Source: Calycina herbarum (Eukaryota; Ascomycota; Leotiomycetes; Helotiales; Pezizellaceae). Taken from it: 64,000 bases of DNA. The translations under genes and the position numbers were made by a program. Shown piece after piece: positions 1 through 11,506 of the stretch; the stretch's first letter is position 1, and each line of letters starts with the position of its first letter. The stretch spans positions 62,001-126,000 of the forward strand of contig LLEY01000140.1 in NCBI GenBank assembly GCA_001414485.1, in the 5' to 3' direction. A model generated the notes under the pieces. That model was not told where the DNA came from. It saw only the letters and a program-made list of their open reading frames with translations, and did not search any database.

Positions 1-3000
1 CACCCCACAACTTCGACACTCCCCAGCCTTCCCAACCTTTACTTTCAGTGGGCGACTCGTCAACCTTCAGCTTTACTGTATGGTGCTTGGTGCTTGGTGC
101 TTGATCTCCGATGGAGATCCATTTTTGGATATCCATATCCATCTTTCTCGTTCAATCAGAAATGCCTCATGGTCTCCGCTTGGGAAGGAGTTCAACGAGA
201 ACGAGTCGAGTGCAACATCACGCTTTCTTCAACGTTTTGGAGCATTCTCCCCGTCTTCTCGAGTACAGTCCGTACAGAACATAACCCTTCTCCTCAGCCA
301 TCCCACCGAAATAGATACGCCCGTCTCGCCAAAATCTAGAGTCCAGAGTCCAGACCCGGCGGGGGGCTTTCCCAAAATGCAAGTCGCGGCTAGGTTATGG
401 CGCCTTTTAATGAGGTGTGGTGTTTCCCCTGCCTGTTTGCCGTCTACATTGAAATCACGTCTAAGCTTTGATCCGATCCCGGGGAAAGGAGGGAGGTCTT
501 TGCGGCTCTTCCCCCATCTTTGACTTTTTCCGTTTCCTGTTTCAAGAAACCAGGCTCCGTGAGTCCGTGAGTCCTGATTCCGGGGAGAAAAAAGAAAGCA
601 ATTGTTTTGGAATACCCATTCCAAACGACAAGAAAAGCCTTGATTTATGAAAATGTGTATGGATATGAACATCTCACGCCCTGCAGAAAAGATTTCATAT
701 AACGCGCGGAATTCCTCCATTGGCGTTTTCCAAGCCTTCGCTTACGCGGGTCTGCCGGGTCTGACAACGTCGAGACTGGGGCTGCACCTTGCTCGATGCA
801 GCCAGATCGTGGAGTGGTGCAGGAAGCTATTCGCCATTGGGGATGCAAGGTTGGTAGCCAAGAAACGAAGAAACGCCTCTTTTCCACCCACTCAGCCAAT
901 CCTGGACATATTGTCTCATCACGTTACTTTCGGCTTCTAGCCGGTCGGTCGTGTTGTTTGGAGGATCTTTGCGACTTGGCTTGATATTATGGTGGAGAGG
1001 AGTATGGAGGGAAAGAGCCTCATATAACTCCTCCAAGATCTGGATGAATATGGACTTTCTTGGAAAACTGAATGGCAGGTGGGAAGTCAGGTTGGAGGAA
1101 CCCCCACTTTATTGAGAGGCAGGTTGTCGGTCACGCGCTCATTTCCAATTTGGAGATGAGGCATTTACGCCGTCTGCAGTGCAGATAGATGCCCCTCGCT
1201 CGATGCACCACCACCAGTCAGTCAGCCTTCAATTGGAAACTCGCCAACCACTTGATTGTGAATACGGAGGGCGGGGAGTCGGTGTGTTTGATCTTTTTTT
1301 TTTGTTTTTGCACTTTTCGGGTCTTTTTTCTCCATTTTTCTATTCATAATACGGGGAAGGTCCGTACGTGGGAAATCTGGGTGGACGTGGGATTTGGAGC
1401 TGGACAAGCCAGTGACAAACAGGAAGAGTTGTGCATTGTGCATTGTGCTGTGTAGTGCAGTGCTCACCTATGCCCGTGGTGATGCAGATCGTCGCGTGGG
1501 TGATGTCCGTTTTCGGTTTTCTCTGTGTTACACTCGTTGACGCATGGGGCTGGTCTCTGGGGAAAAGGTGTTCTCGTTGGTGAGAATCGGACGCCTCTCT
1601 CGGGGTATGGCGCTGGTCTCTGGGGAAGAAGATTTTCTTGTTGCAGTATTGAAACGCACGCTGCAATGGGAGGAGTTTTTTCACAGGGATTGATTTGAAT
1701 GGTGCGAATGAAGGGAAAGATGGCTTACTTGTTTAGTTGACGGGTTTTGTCATCTGGTTCGGTGTTCGAACTGATTCCCTGGAAGTTGGGAAAAGGAGCG
1801 TGGGGGAGCTCAACAAATGCAGGCTCGAGCTGGGTATCGGATTGAAGTGGTTGAGCTGGCTGGCTTGCTGATCAGCATGATTCAGTTGATGCATGTTGGA
1901 CTTTCCAATTCCTCAACACCCTTTCAATAAGCTTTTCTTACTATTTAGCTCACCAGTCTAGTTACCATACGGCGACATCCCCGAGAGGATGGGAGCCGCA
2001 AGTGGTCTTGGCTTTCCTTTCCGAAAGCTTGAATTTTCTCAGCCTGGTTCCTTAGTTCGGGTTTGGTGTTCATTCGTGGGTGGATGATTCCAACGAATGG
2101 GATAAGTGGTTGGTGTGTGTTGGGTCGATCAAATCAAATCAATTGCCTGGGTTTTTTGTATGCGGGATTTTTTTCTTGAGGAAGCTTGTTTTTTGGAGGG
2201 AGGGGGGCCAATCTATGGTTTCTTTATGTCAAGAGTGAGGGGGGGCGGATGGGAATTCCGGCACTTGGGCGTTGGTAGGAATGAGAGCGACACGTTGAGG
2301 ACACCCACCGCGGGGGAGGGTATCAAATGATTTGTTCGGTCCCATCATGCAGAGGAGGTTATGGGAAGGTAAGGTAGATTTTACTTCTGCATGAGTTGTG
2401 GTTGGGATGGGAGAAATTACTGGGTAAAGCAGCGTGTATTACCCTATTCATCTAGTTCATCCTTAACCTTTTATCTCAAGGATGAGGGAGGACAGCAACT
2501 AGCGTTTTTGTAAGACTTGGAGGGTGCAGACCATACTTGGGGACACCTTACTTTTGGAGTTAAGTCTCTCTTTGGTGTAAGTGTTACATTTTCCTTTTGT
2601 GTTTCTCTTCCTTCCCCACGAAATCCTCAATCCTCGTCGTGTTTCCTAAGGTCATGTTTTTGAGACATTTTGGGGTTTTTGGGGGGGAGTTGGTTTGTGA
2701 AGTAGAGGTCCTCGACTCTTTGTACAAATATTGGGGTTGTACTATATCTTTCTGTGTTGTACCTTTGCATCTCTCTCTGTGTTCTGTGTACTTGCGTTTC
2801 TGTGGAATAGTGAGCAAGAAGTACACGCATAAGCTTCCACCTTTTCGTGTCCAAAACCCTGAGGTCTGGTTCTTTCTCGTCCTTCCTTCCTCTCATCCTA
2901 ACCAACATCGATCCCTCGATCGTCGATACATGGGAGCTTGGCAGGCATCGATCACTTTTTCCCCCTCCCCATATATCTCAAAGTCATTATATCTCCAGTC

Positions 3001-6000
3001 TTGGCTTTACCCTTGAAGATCTCTTGGCGGTGTACTGAATCTACCCTGACCTAGTCCTTATTTTCCAGTCTTATTGAGGGATTCCCCTGCCCAGGAATTC
3101 TGATCGGCAATTTTGAGAGTTCTGCACTTGGCGGTGACGGGAGGGGCGTAGGGGAATTTTTGGATGGGCGCGTGCCAAGAGGGGAGTTTGGTTGGGGCTG
3201 GGCTGGGCTGGGCAGGGCGGATGGGCGAGGGATGGGGTTTGGGGTTTGTACGATGGGTGGTGAGGTTGGGGGGTTTTTTGTGTAACGTTATTGGAATTGG
3301 TAAGGGTTTGTGGGGGATGGCAGGGAGGTAAGAGGTAAGCCGGTTGGTGTTTTTTGGACTGTGCAATTTGGCGTTCAACTGATCGCTTTTTATTTTCTCG
3401 GTAGATCTTGTGTTCTCTAGAGGAGAGGAATTATCTTCCGCTGAAAGTGTTACTCGTTCCTTCCTTCCTTTGAAATTTCATGAGTTGGTTTCGCTTGGTT
3501 GGGAAAGGGGAAAAGAAGAACAGGCTTCATTTAGTCTCTTGTTCTCTCTGCAACCTCGACAATCTCATGTATGAGAAGACTCAGAAGAGGGGTTCGTTAT
3601 CACCAAGGGCATCGAATTCTTGATTATTCCAAACCTTCTTAGACATTCCTAGGGCTTTTTGGGCTGGGATTTAGTGCTTCTATGCATGGAATATCGAGTC
3701 CTTTGATAAAACACTCAAAGAGCTAAAATGGAATGAGGTCAATACAGAATTATCCATGTCACCATCACGCAAGTCATGGGGGAAGCTGCTCGGTTGCGTG
3801 AAGCACTTAAGAGGCAAGAATTTTTCTGGAGCTTCTCTCGAATATATGTTGTTGTTGTTGTTCGTTGGGTAAATAAAGGAACAGCTCAAGGTTGTTTTAA
3901 AGATCGGATATTATGGATGGTTTCGACGGCAGCTTTGGAATCGAGGGTAGCTTTGAGGTTTGAGATGTTGTACTAAGTTTTCCTTCGATGTGAGATGGAG
4001 AACTTTCCTAATTTTAGACATGTTTGATATCTTGAGAAGAATTATACGACTTACTCATGTTTTCTTTGAGGCTCTTGCGACTCCAAGCAATCGCGAGGAT
4101 CTATTTTGGTGTACTGTTGTATTGATCCTTCATTTGTAAGGATTTACTTATGGACAGATAGATGATGGGGATAGAAGATTGGAATTCTCTCCTCTGTATG
4201 TAGTGTTGCTTCAGTTCTTGGGTCTTAAAAGTGCAATCTTAACACATCATATTCTACTATGCCACTATATAGAGTGTAGCTCCTTCTCATACTCTCCTTT
4301 TCTAACAGTCTCTACTTTCGGCTCCGCGGATATCCAAAGTCCCAAAATAAAACTCGGTTTGTCCCTAGGATTGATAGTGGACTTAAAGCTGAGGAACTTT
4401 GCTTAACAACAGCTATACTCTCAACGAGGCTCTTTTTCAGTTTCATCTAGCACATCTTCGCCCTACAGTGCAAGGTAGACGAAATTATTACGGCATTGCA
4501 AGTTGTTCCAAGAGGAGGGCATGTTCCAGGTGCGCTTAGATATTAGGCTTGCTTCGACAGTGATTTTATTTCGATGGTAGACTAGAATTATTCATGGTGG
4601 GGAGGAAGACCGTAGAGTCGTTGTTCGTAGCCTGTAGTCATTTTTCGTCTGACGGAGCTTGTTGGAGACATGATTTGTTAAGTTTTGTATTATATGAAGC
4701 TGAGACATTAAAAACAGTACTGAGGATAAAGCTCTCTTTAAGGCTGACTTCCCTACACTCTCCACCCCCTTCCTCCCCACTACTTCGTGCCTCCACATAA
4801 CACTTGTCTTTTTCACATCTCTTTTACCATCGACCCCTCCAGTACTGATAGCACCCCTAATTTATAACGACTAAATACGAATACACTGTTCATTAATAAG
4901 CCTTGTTCTGTGAGGTGGGAGAGGGAGGTGATATTTGAGATATTTGCAAAATTATATCCTTCTACCTTTCAACCCAATTTAGCGGGATTCCTAAGATTGA
5001 GCGCCTTTCGTGACGTCTCTTGAAGAGATTTTTTGAAATATTCTTGTTCCCTCGTGACTTGCAACCTTGGATCAAGTACTGGTTCTCACTTGAAATCTTT
5101 GGGGTACTTAAATAGAAGTATAGTAGGTCAGAGGTGATTTAGGAGGTACAGAAAAACGGAAATGTTCTTTTCAACACTATTCCACTGCTTTATGCATACT
5201 GTCTCTTTCAAAAGCCCGATCAACACTCAACTTCCAAGATATTCAGGGTCGCTATTTCGAGCAGTTGTTATTTATTTCTGGGGTTCATTCCTGCGGGATA
5301 AAGTGAATGACGATGCTTCTGAGCATGAAGTCGAAGGAATTGGATATTGAGTCGGAGGTTTGGGCAGTTGCTCCCTTCTTCCGAGAGTAAGGAACGAGTA
5401 GGTCTCCAAGTGGTCTTGTTATTTGGTGAGAATTTATGGTCTTTGAAACGAAGGTGGATTTTGTTTCGACGGCAACTTTTGATATCCAGATTGAAGTGAA
5501 GATAAATAGTCTATAAACGTAGCTTTTAGAAAACTGCTAATGTTGATATATTCGCAAGAGCCTCTGGTTGCAAACTTTACCAGGTTAGCCGAAAGTCAGC
5601 AAGAAATCGATTTCTAGTTGTATCTTTCTTCTCCAGTTGGTAGTCGACTCAGCAGTACAAAGTGTTAAATACTCTAAGAGCACATGATGTTTTTACAACT
5701 TGTAAGGGAATTATGCTGAGGTTGTCGGCAACAGTAATGAAGCGAAATAGGTCTCAGAGTCTGGAAACAGCCAATTTCCAATTCAAGTCTTGGGGGATTA
5801 CCACGTAAATCTGCTCGACTTCACTCTTGTGATTTCAAGTCTTCCAAGCACCTTCTCTAGAAAGGGGTGAGTGCTTACACAAGCACTATTGATCTAGCAG
5901 GTCTACTTGGAGGACATCGAAATATTCCCTGCTTTGGAACCCCCTTTCGTAAATACAGAAACGTCTTGTTCAGAATCAGGTCATGCTCTGCTCTTGTGTT

Positions 6001-7673
6001 GATGTTTCGAACCAGATTCTAAGGAAGAAGAGGCGTTCAAGACTTACAGGGTGGTTATTCTTCATGATTTAGGTTGGTAGCCTTCGACGGTATGTATGTA
6101 TGAAAATTGGGATCTCGAGATCGCTTTCGAAGGCAGGTTTGATATCGACAGTGAACTTTGACTTTCTTTTGTAAATAAGACAACTAACAAGACCATACCT
6201 TCAACTTCTAAATTTCCCATAGTAACTGATGGGGGGGTGTATCACCGTAAGCTTTGAACGAACTTTCTTAGAACTCTAGAACCAGAAGTGGGGGATCCTC
6301 TTGCCAAGTAGTTCTATTCTTCAGTGCAACCTACCCCACATAAGGAGTAGTTATTATAAACTAAGTTTAGCAATAACATTGTAAAGATACACTTAGTGTG
6401 AAGAACGAATTTCCCTTGGTTCAGACAAATCAAAACTTTAGACCTTGAGTTTCACTCTAGAAAGCAGAAAAGGGACATCACGGAATATGAAACGCTACAC
6501 TACTTTCTCAAGGGTGGCAGAAGGTAGCATTGTTCATTCAACTCGCTTGATTTCGACTTCAAATTGCTTTCATATCTTGGATAAGACATTAATGCGTACT
6601 TGTACAGCCTAGGAGTAATTTTATTTCATTGTTGGCCAAAGCTTGAATTTCGCTTCTGAGTTATAGTTTTTGACAAGTTATTTTTTCATTCCCGCCAAAT
6701 GTTTCAATAACCATGCAGTTTCCATCTCATCTGAGTCTGTCTCATTTTCGTCCAGCATCCATGAAAACTATAAAACGAAATCTTCATGGATTTTTGAAAA
6801 GATGTAGCTGGTGGTGGGTACACCCACATTACGTGCCACGTGGTACTTTTCTTGTTATATCCAGTTATAGTCTAGTTTCAATAACAAGTTAAAATTCGAC
6901 GGTGAAATCACTTTATACAGTTTCTCTGACTTCAAAGAGCTGTACGCTTTCATCATGTTGCACAAGTCAAGAAAGCTGCGAAACTGATCTAACAGTTGAA
7001 CGTTACCACGCCTCCCACTTTCTGTCGAACTTTTATAAGTCCGGGAGAATGAAATTTTCTTTTCTGGGTCTTTAAATCTTCTTCGCCCCTTGCTTTCTTC
7101 GGCTTGACTTCCAAAAGTTAACTGACCATCCTTTTTTTTTCCAACTCGATCTGCGGTCAACTCCCAGCTTAAAAGTGCTACGTACAACAGTAGAAGTATT
7201 TTCTAACATATAATCAAGTACGTTTATCAGAGCATGTATGTACGCACGGCATAGCCGCTAGTTTCAAAAAAAGAACTCGGAATGAGAAAATTTGGTATGT
7301 TGAACTTTAAGAATGTTTTTTCTGAAGCCGGGTTATAATTAATCCCGGACAAAAATGAGTTTACCCCTATATAAAGCTACAGTGTGAGAAATGAGTAGAG
7401 TAGCAGTTACGACTCTACTCTACTCAAGAGATTTTGAGTACTACTCTACTACTCGAGTACGACTCAAGTAGTACTCGAGTACGACTCAAGTAGTACTCGA
7501 GTAATGCGGGCCGAATCGGACCGGGCCGGGCCTGGAATCGGTGTAGCGTAGGAGTACGTTATTTGTACTGCCGGAAGAGGGATTTTATATCTCTTTAGAA
7601 AGGAAAATGGAGAGTAGAGGCTAAAAAAACTTGTTTTTCTATCTAGTTTTTAAGAATACCTTACTTTTTGCCT
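1..7673. other. gene-poor stretch, no convincing coding sequence
   Basis: I find no ORF here with protein-like composition, a recognisable motif or a consistent exon chain. The first 3.4 kb is mixed in composition, with homopolymer runs and a short GGGCT minisatellite near 3195-3220. From about 3.4 to 7.4 kb it becomes more AT-rich. A loosely repeated motif beginning TTTCGACGGCA or TTTCGAAGGCA recurs near 3923, 5463 and 6122, too diverged to define an element. The stretch could be a long promoter/5' leader of a gene left of the window, a non-coding RNA locus or decayed repeat. The sequence does not decide between these. Confidence 0.5.
7390..7515. repeat. tandem palindromic repeat built on ACTCGAGT
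   Basis: A unit of about 22 bp containing TACTCGAGTACGACTC is repeated imperfectly two to three times between about 7445 and 7506. It follows a run of ACTCTACTCT-type repeats (7405-7430). Each unit holds the palindrome GTACTCGAGTAC, so the block can fold into several hairpins. Immediately to the right (7505-7540) is a GC-rich stretch, GGACCGGGCCGGGCC, in sharp contrast with the AT-rich surroundings. No reading frame or TIR is associated with it. Confidence 0.6.
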
Positions 7674-8325
7674 TTAAAAACTTGGCTTTTTAAGACCCAT
7701 GGGATTATCAGGTGGAGATTTTGCATCCGCAGAAGTGAGACGCTGAATGATCCATTTGAGCATAGAGAGGACGTCATGGTGGTATGTTGCCGCTGTAGTA
7801 TCTTTTTCAGATCTGATAAACTATTACCATAACGGCAAAACCGGCACTAGGTCTAAGTAAACTCACATGTAACTTTTGGGACTCATCAAATTCCATAGCG
7901 TGGCCCAGAGGGCAATTTGGCGATTTATGCCTTCCACAATAGCCTTAAACTCACCCTTCACCATGAATTCCCACTTGATCTTGGAGAATTCACGCACAGT
8001 CCTCTCATATAACGACTCTTCGGTCCCTTCGAACTCTGCGAATTTATCAACTTTGGCCGCCAGCTGGTCAATTAAGGCGTGTAGGGGGTTGATGACACCC
8101 TCCAGGCTAGAGAAATCTTCGGGTGTCAATGTGGTAGTTCCATCATTTTGCGTCTCGATTGTAACTTTGACTTGTCTTAGAACGATCTCTACGGATTGGA
8201 GGTAGCCGGCTGTCCTCCTGAAATCTTCTACGCTGCCTTGCGCATCGTTGAGAGCCTTCGAAATTTTGACGAGAAGACCAATCAATGGCGGTAGCAATAT
8301 CACCTGCACTCCAGCCAAATGACAT
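7674..8325 (-). pseudogene. STAND/ankyrin-type N-terminal domain protein, frameshifted
   Basis: The start at 8325 gives MSFGWSAGDIATAI, the typical opening of the fungal N-terminal domain found on STAND NTPases and ankyrin proteins. The expected continuation (LLVKISKALNDAQGS...) lies in a different frame. The break coincides with a 4-bp tandem duplication, CAATCAAT on the plus strand at 8279-8286; removing one copy would restore one frame. That frame runs to 7867, then a 54-nt intron (7813-7866, GTGAGT...TATCAG), then a second exon 7674-7812 ending in TAA. The predicted product would be about 200 residues, mostly helical, with no NTPase or repeat domain. Alternatively translation could start downstream at a non-ATG codon, but a recent frameshift is the simpler reading. 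Confidence 0.65.
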
Positions 8326-8979
8326 AGCGTAGAGCCTTGTTTTCGAATGAGAGTTGCGTTTGAGAAGGGACGGGGTTGGAGTCTGTCTCTGTAATAAGGG
8401 TTGCCAGGCAAGAGAGGGGAGGGGCTTGTTACCTCTGCCAGTACTCTCAGCTCCTACGATGGCACGTGACCTGCTTCTGATTGCAAGGCTAGACATTTAA
8501 TAGTGCCTAGAACAAGAAGGAAAGTCCATACTATAGTACAGTTCTAATTCCTCCAAGTTTTATACTTGTATGAATGTTTCTCAACTGATGGCGTTTCTCA
8601 ATAACTATTTTCAAGTGATTCTAAGATCTAGATCACACCACCCCTGTCGTTATACAAAGTGAGATGACGTATGATGTAGATCACGAAAATCCCATGAAAC
8701 CAAGGACCACGATCCTGCTTGTAATGATGAATGCCATCATACCTATTTTAAAGAACAAAACTATCTGTTTACCCTTCGTCCTCTCAATCAGACGATAATT
8801 TTCGAAAAGAAACTTGAAAGGGATTTTTTTGATCGAATTAAAAATCCACAAATCCTCATTCAGTACGTTACCATCCTCCTCATTTCTCTCTCTCTCTCTC
8901 GGTCGCAATAAAAACCAAAACCTAACATAAGTCTAGAAAAACTCATCAAAAACCAAACAAAACCACAAACTCCTTCAAA
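8326..8979. other. intergenic, divergent promoter region
   Basis: This separates the divergently transcribed STAND-domain pseudogene and the small gene at 8980. A TC microsatellite lies at about 8883-8900, and an A/C-rich leader with many CAAAACC-type tracts precedes the ATG at 8980, as is usual for fungal 5' UTRs. I see nothing else. Confidence 0.4.
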
Positions 8980-9243
8980 ATGTCCTCCCCATCAACAACC
9001 ACCGAAGATCAGAAAACGACCGAGCAACCGAACCTCCCTCAAGAACAGCAACAACAACAAATGATACCCGCCCAGCGCGCAGAAAGCTATCGCGAAGGTC
9101 CAATCCGTGAATCAAGAATCAAAGATCGTCCTTATAGGCCGGATCAGGATAGTAGCGTAAAGATCAAGATTGAACTTGATCTGGAGGTTGAGGTGGATCT
9201 GTACGCGAGAGTCAAGGGTGATGTTACTATTGGTTTGATGTGA
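8980..9243 (+). CDS. small conserved hypothetical protein (87 aa)
   Basis: A single-exon ORF from ATG 8980 to TGA 9243. The N-terminal half is low-complexity and polar (Ser/Thr, then a Gln run around residues 22-27). The C-terminal third, KIKIELDLEVEVDLYARVKG, is a strongly patterned beta-like segment of the kind I associate with short uncharacterised fungal proteins. The A/C-rich leader directly before the ATG supports the start. There is no signal peptide or membrane segment. The ordered, charged C-terminus makes a chance ORF unlikely, but I do not know a function. Confidence 0.75.
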   Translation: MSSPSTTTEDQKTTEQPNLPQEQQQQQMIPAQRAESYREGPIRESRIKDRPYRPDQDSSVKIKIELDLEVEVDLYARVKGDVTIGLM

Positions 9244-10452
9244 AGGAGTGGATATAGGTGTAAGCGAAATATGGGATGATGATGGGTCCGGAGTTTGGGA
9301 ACTTGTTACTCTCTGCTGTTTTGGCAGGGGGTTGGGAAAGGTGCTGTAAGAGCTTCATGCTCTATGTTGTAACGAAAATGTACTTGGGAAGTTTCGAGTT
9401 TGGTTACCACCCTGCATATGGGCTTTGGGATATGTCTTCCTGGTTTCTTCTATTCTAAGGTCTTTTGATAGCGGAATTGCAGAAAAAGAAATGATTATTT
9501 TCAATAAAATTAGGACACTTGTGGAAAGTGAGTCGATTGCTCCGGTCTCCCAGAGGCTACCGAACATAGATATATCAACCTTGAAAAATCGGATGCATGT
9601 TCAAGTAGTTGACGAAAATAGCAGATTGTGGCCTATCTAGGAATGATTACTTGAGATGGATTTCCTTCAGCATCGATCTTAAATTGGACCATGATAGTTT
9701 CTTGGATTGATGACTTTTAGTCTTCAGGCTGTACCACACTGCATAATTATTTTGAGCTATTTGTGGGCTACTAGGGAATAGCAGTATAATAAAAATGCCA
9801 GCTATTCATAGGTTACCTACAAAGAGCAATAGAATGATTTTTTTCCAGCTATGAGTAGGCAACCTACGAATAGCACTATAATAAGCCTGGCTATTTGTAG
9901 GTCACCTGCAAATAGCGAGATGATGAAAATTCCAGTTATTTACATAAACAGCTGAAATGAAAATTCCAAATGATACCTACCAATATGAGTGATTCGATCC
10001 AAGAACTTTTCAAAGACTCGACTTTCGAGGTTCGCTAAATCCAACATCACAATATCCAACACTCTAAGCTAGAACGACCATGCTAGGTAAATACCTAGTC
10101 ATAACAGCGTAATCCGCTTTTTTTCTGACGTGCGGTTAGTTCCACTCTAGTAGAATCATCTTAATTTAGTAAAATGGCGAACAATTTTGTCCGCTGTAAC
10201 GCTAGTTACCGATGGTTCAAACGTCATAATATTTCCACAAAACATGAGAAAAACCCCGTAATCTCTAACTCGTTGAACAGAAATAAATATCCGAGTCTCA
10301 AACACATCTACGATTCGGCTTCCTCAACAAATTTCCACGATCAAATTTAAATCTTACACGTCTCGCTAAAATCATCACCCCATATCCAAGTCTCACTTAT
10401 AAACCAGTTCAGTACAAAAACTCCCACTTGGCCAATAATTACATATCCAACA
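9244..10452. other. intergenic with hairpin array
   Basis: No coding sequence is supported. The left 300 bp is the probable 3' UTR of the gene at 8980-9243. The centre holds the hairpin array listed separately (9756-9916). The right part is AT-rich and ends in a leader containing CACTTATAAACCAG shortly before the ATG at 10453. Confidence 0.45.
9756..9916. repeat. four tandem imperfect hairpins of about 27 bp
   Basis: Four units begin at 9756, 9801, 9848 and 9890, spaced 42-47 bp apart. Each is close to GCTATTTGTAGGT plus a 2-3 nt loop plus its reverse complement, so every unit is a hairpin with arms of about 12 bp. The spacers are also similar (AGTATAATAA, ATGATGAAAATTCC), so this is a tandem array of a roughly 45-bp unit. 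Unit 4 is nearly a perfect palindrome. A possible degraded fifth unit follows at about 9930. Confidence 0.75.
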
Positions 10453-11049
10453 ATGCAGCCCATTATGAAGGCCTCTCCCCTCCGACATCTCACCACCCTC
10501 ACAACTCCCACCCTCATGACAGTCCGGCAAAGAACTCCCTACCATATCTCTCGTCAGCACCTCCTCGCACCGAAAATCCCAACCCGAAAAGTTACATACA
10601 TATATTTCCCCGACGGAATCTCACGGAAGTCTCTAAGCCACGATAAAATCGAAGCCCTACTATCTCCACATACCTATAGACCTTTAACATCTCAATTACT
10701 ACAAGCTAAAGGACTCAAAGAACAGTCGAAGCATGAGGAAGAACCTCGCATTCATTATGTCAAAATTTGGACAACCCAAGAAAGATATAATGCATATTTG
10801 AGTAGATTCAATATGGCGGTTTTTTGTTTGACGGTGGTTCTTGAGAGTTTTTTTAAGAAAGAGGAACGTAGTGGTGAAACATTGGAATTAGAAAAGGGTG
10901 AGGAAGAAGAGGGGAAGAAGAGTGATGAGGAGGAGGAGAAGACGGAGGGAAAAGAGACGAAAGTTGACTATAAGAGGGTCAATCCACTTGTGAGGGATTC
11001 CATCCTTCTTGACATAGCTGTTGGGGGGTTTTTCTTCTTCGTCGATTAG
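10453..11049 (+). CDS. hypothetical protein, possible mitochondrial membrane protein (198 aa)
   Basis: A single-exon ORF. The first 45 residues are rich in Arg, Lys, Thr and Ser with no acidic residue (RHLTTLTTPTLMTVRQR), which looks like a mitochondrial presequence. The middle, around residues 110-135, contains IHYVKIWTTQERYNAYLSRF and then a hydrophobic segment MAVFCLTVVL that could span a membrane. A Glu/Lys tract of about 40 residues follows, ending in a hydrophobic tail (AVGGFFFFVD). A competing frame from 10428 is low-complexity and looks like a shadow. I do not recognise the family. Confidence 0.55.
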   Translation: MQPIMKASPLRHLTTLTTPTLMTVRQRTPYHISRQHLLAPKIPTRKVTYIYFPDGISRKSLSHDKIEALLSPHTYRPLTSQLLQAKGLKEQSKHEEEPRIHYVKIWTTQERYNAYLSRFNMAVFCLTVVLESFFKKEERSGETLELEKGEEEEGKKSDEEEEKTEGKETKVDYKRVNPLVRDSILLDIAVGGFFFFVD

Positions 11050-11233
11050 AGGACAGGATGCTTGAGTGTACAAGTCATGTAATGTCTGCCGCAAATAACA
11101 GTGGGTTGGCAAGGAAAGTAGACCCATGAAAGCATAGAATGTATGATTCAAAACAGAATAAAGTGGAGAATGACTACTAGTTTCATAACTTCGAACTGTA
11201 TGTGCATTTTATTTCGAACTTTAATTTGCAGAC

Positions 11234-11506
11234 TCAATTGAAACTCTGACCTATTTTACTAAATGCCAAGCAACCCTTCCCAGAACTAGTCACGTTATAT
11301 TTCCACTCACCCCTTCCAATCATCCTCGTTTTACTTTCTACTAACCCACTCGCCTCCAGCCTACTTAAAATCTCTTGCAACTTCTCCAAGCCGTTATCCT
11401 CACCCAAACTTCCCCAGCATCTCACCTGAGGTATGGGTGCCGTTAATCTGGCCCCATAGATGACCATGGATAAGAATGCAAAAACTGGGATGGTAATCAT
11501 GTCCAT
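11234..11506 (-). CDS. small secreted protein candidate (90 aa)
   Basis: A single-exon ORF on the minus strand from ATG 11506. Residues 1-23 form a plausible signal peptide (ITIPVFAFLSMVIYGARLTA). The mature part is about 67 residues with two cysteines, one near its start (RCWG) and one near its end (GKGCLAF), and a helical stretch LEKLQEILSRLEASGL between. Size, secretion signal and Cys pair fit a small secreted or effector-like protein. No homologue comes to mind. A GTGAGA directly after codon 27 could be a cryptic intron donor, so the mature part is less certain than the signal peptide. Confidence 0.5.
   Translation of the reverse strand: MDMITIPVFAFLSMVIYGARLTAPIPQVRCWGSLGEDNGLEKLQEILSRLEASGLVESKTRMIGRGEWKYNVTSSGKGCLAFSKIGQSFN

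Noticed and set aside
8143..8496. Separate 117-codon gene overlapping the STAND-domain frame
   Set aside because: Only MSFGWSAGDIATAI of this frame is protein-like, and it joins the other frame across the 4-bp duplication.
9756..9916. CRISPR-like array
   Set aside because: The repeats are palindromic with short, similar spacers, in a eukaryotic genome; no cas genes.
10428..10646. Alternative ORF MANNYISNN overlapping the hypothetical protein at 10453
   Set aside because: Pro/His/Ser-rich shadow; the other frame is longer and has presequence and membrane features.
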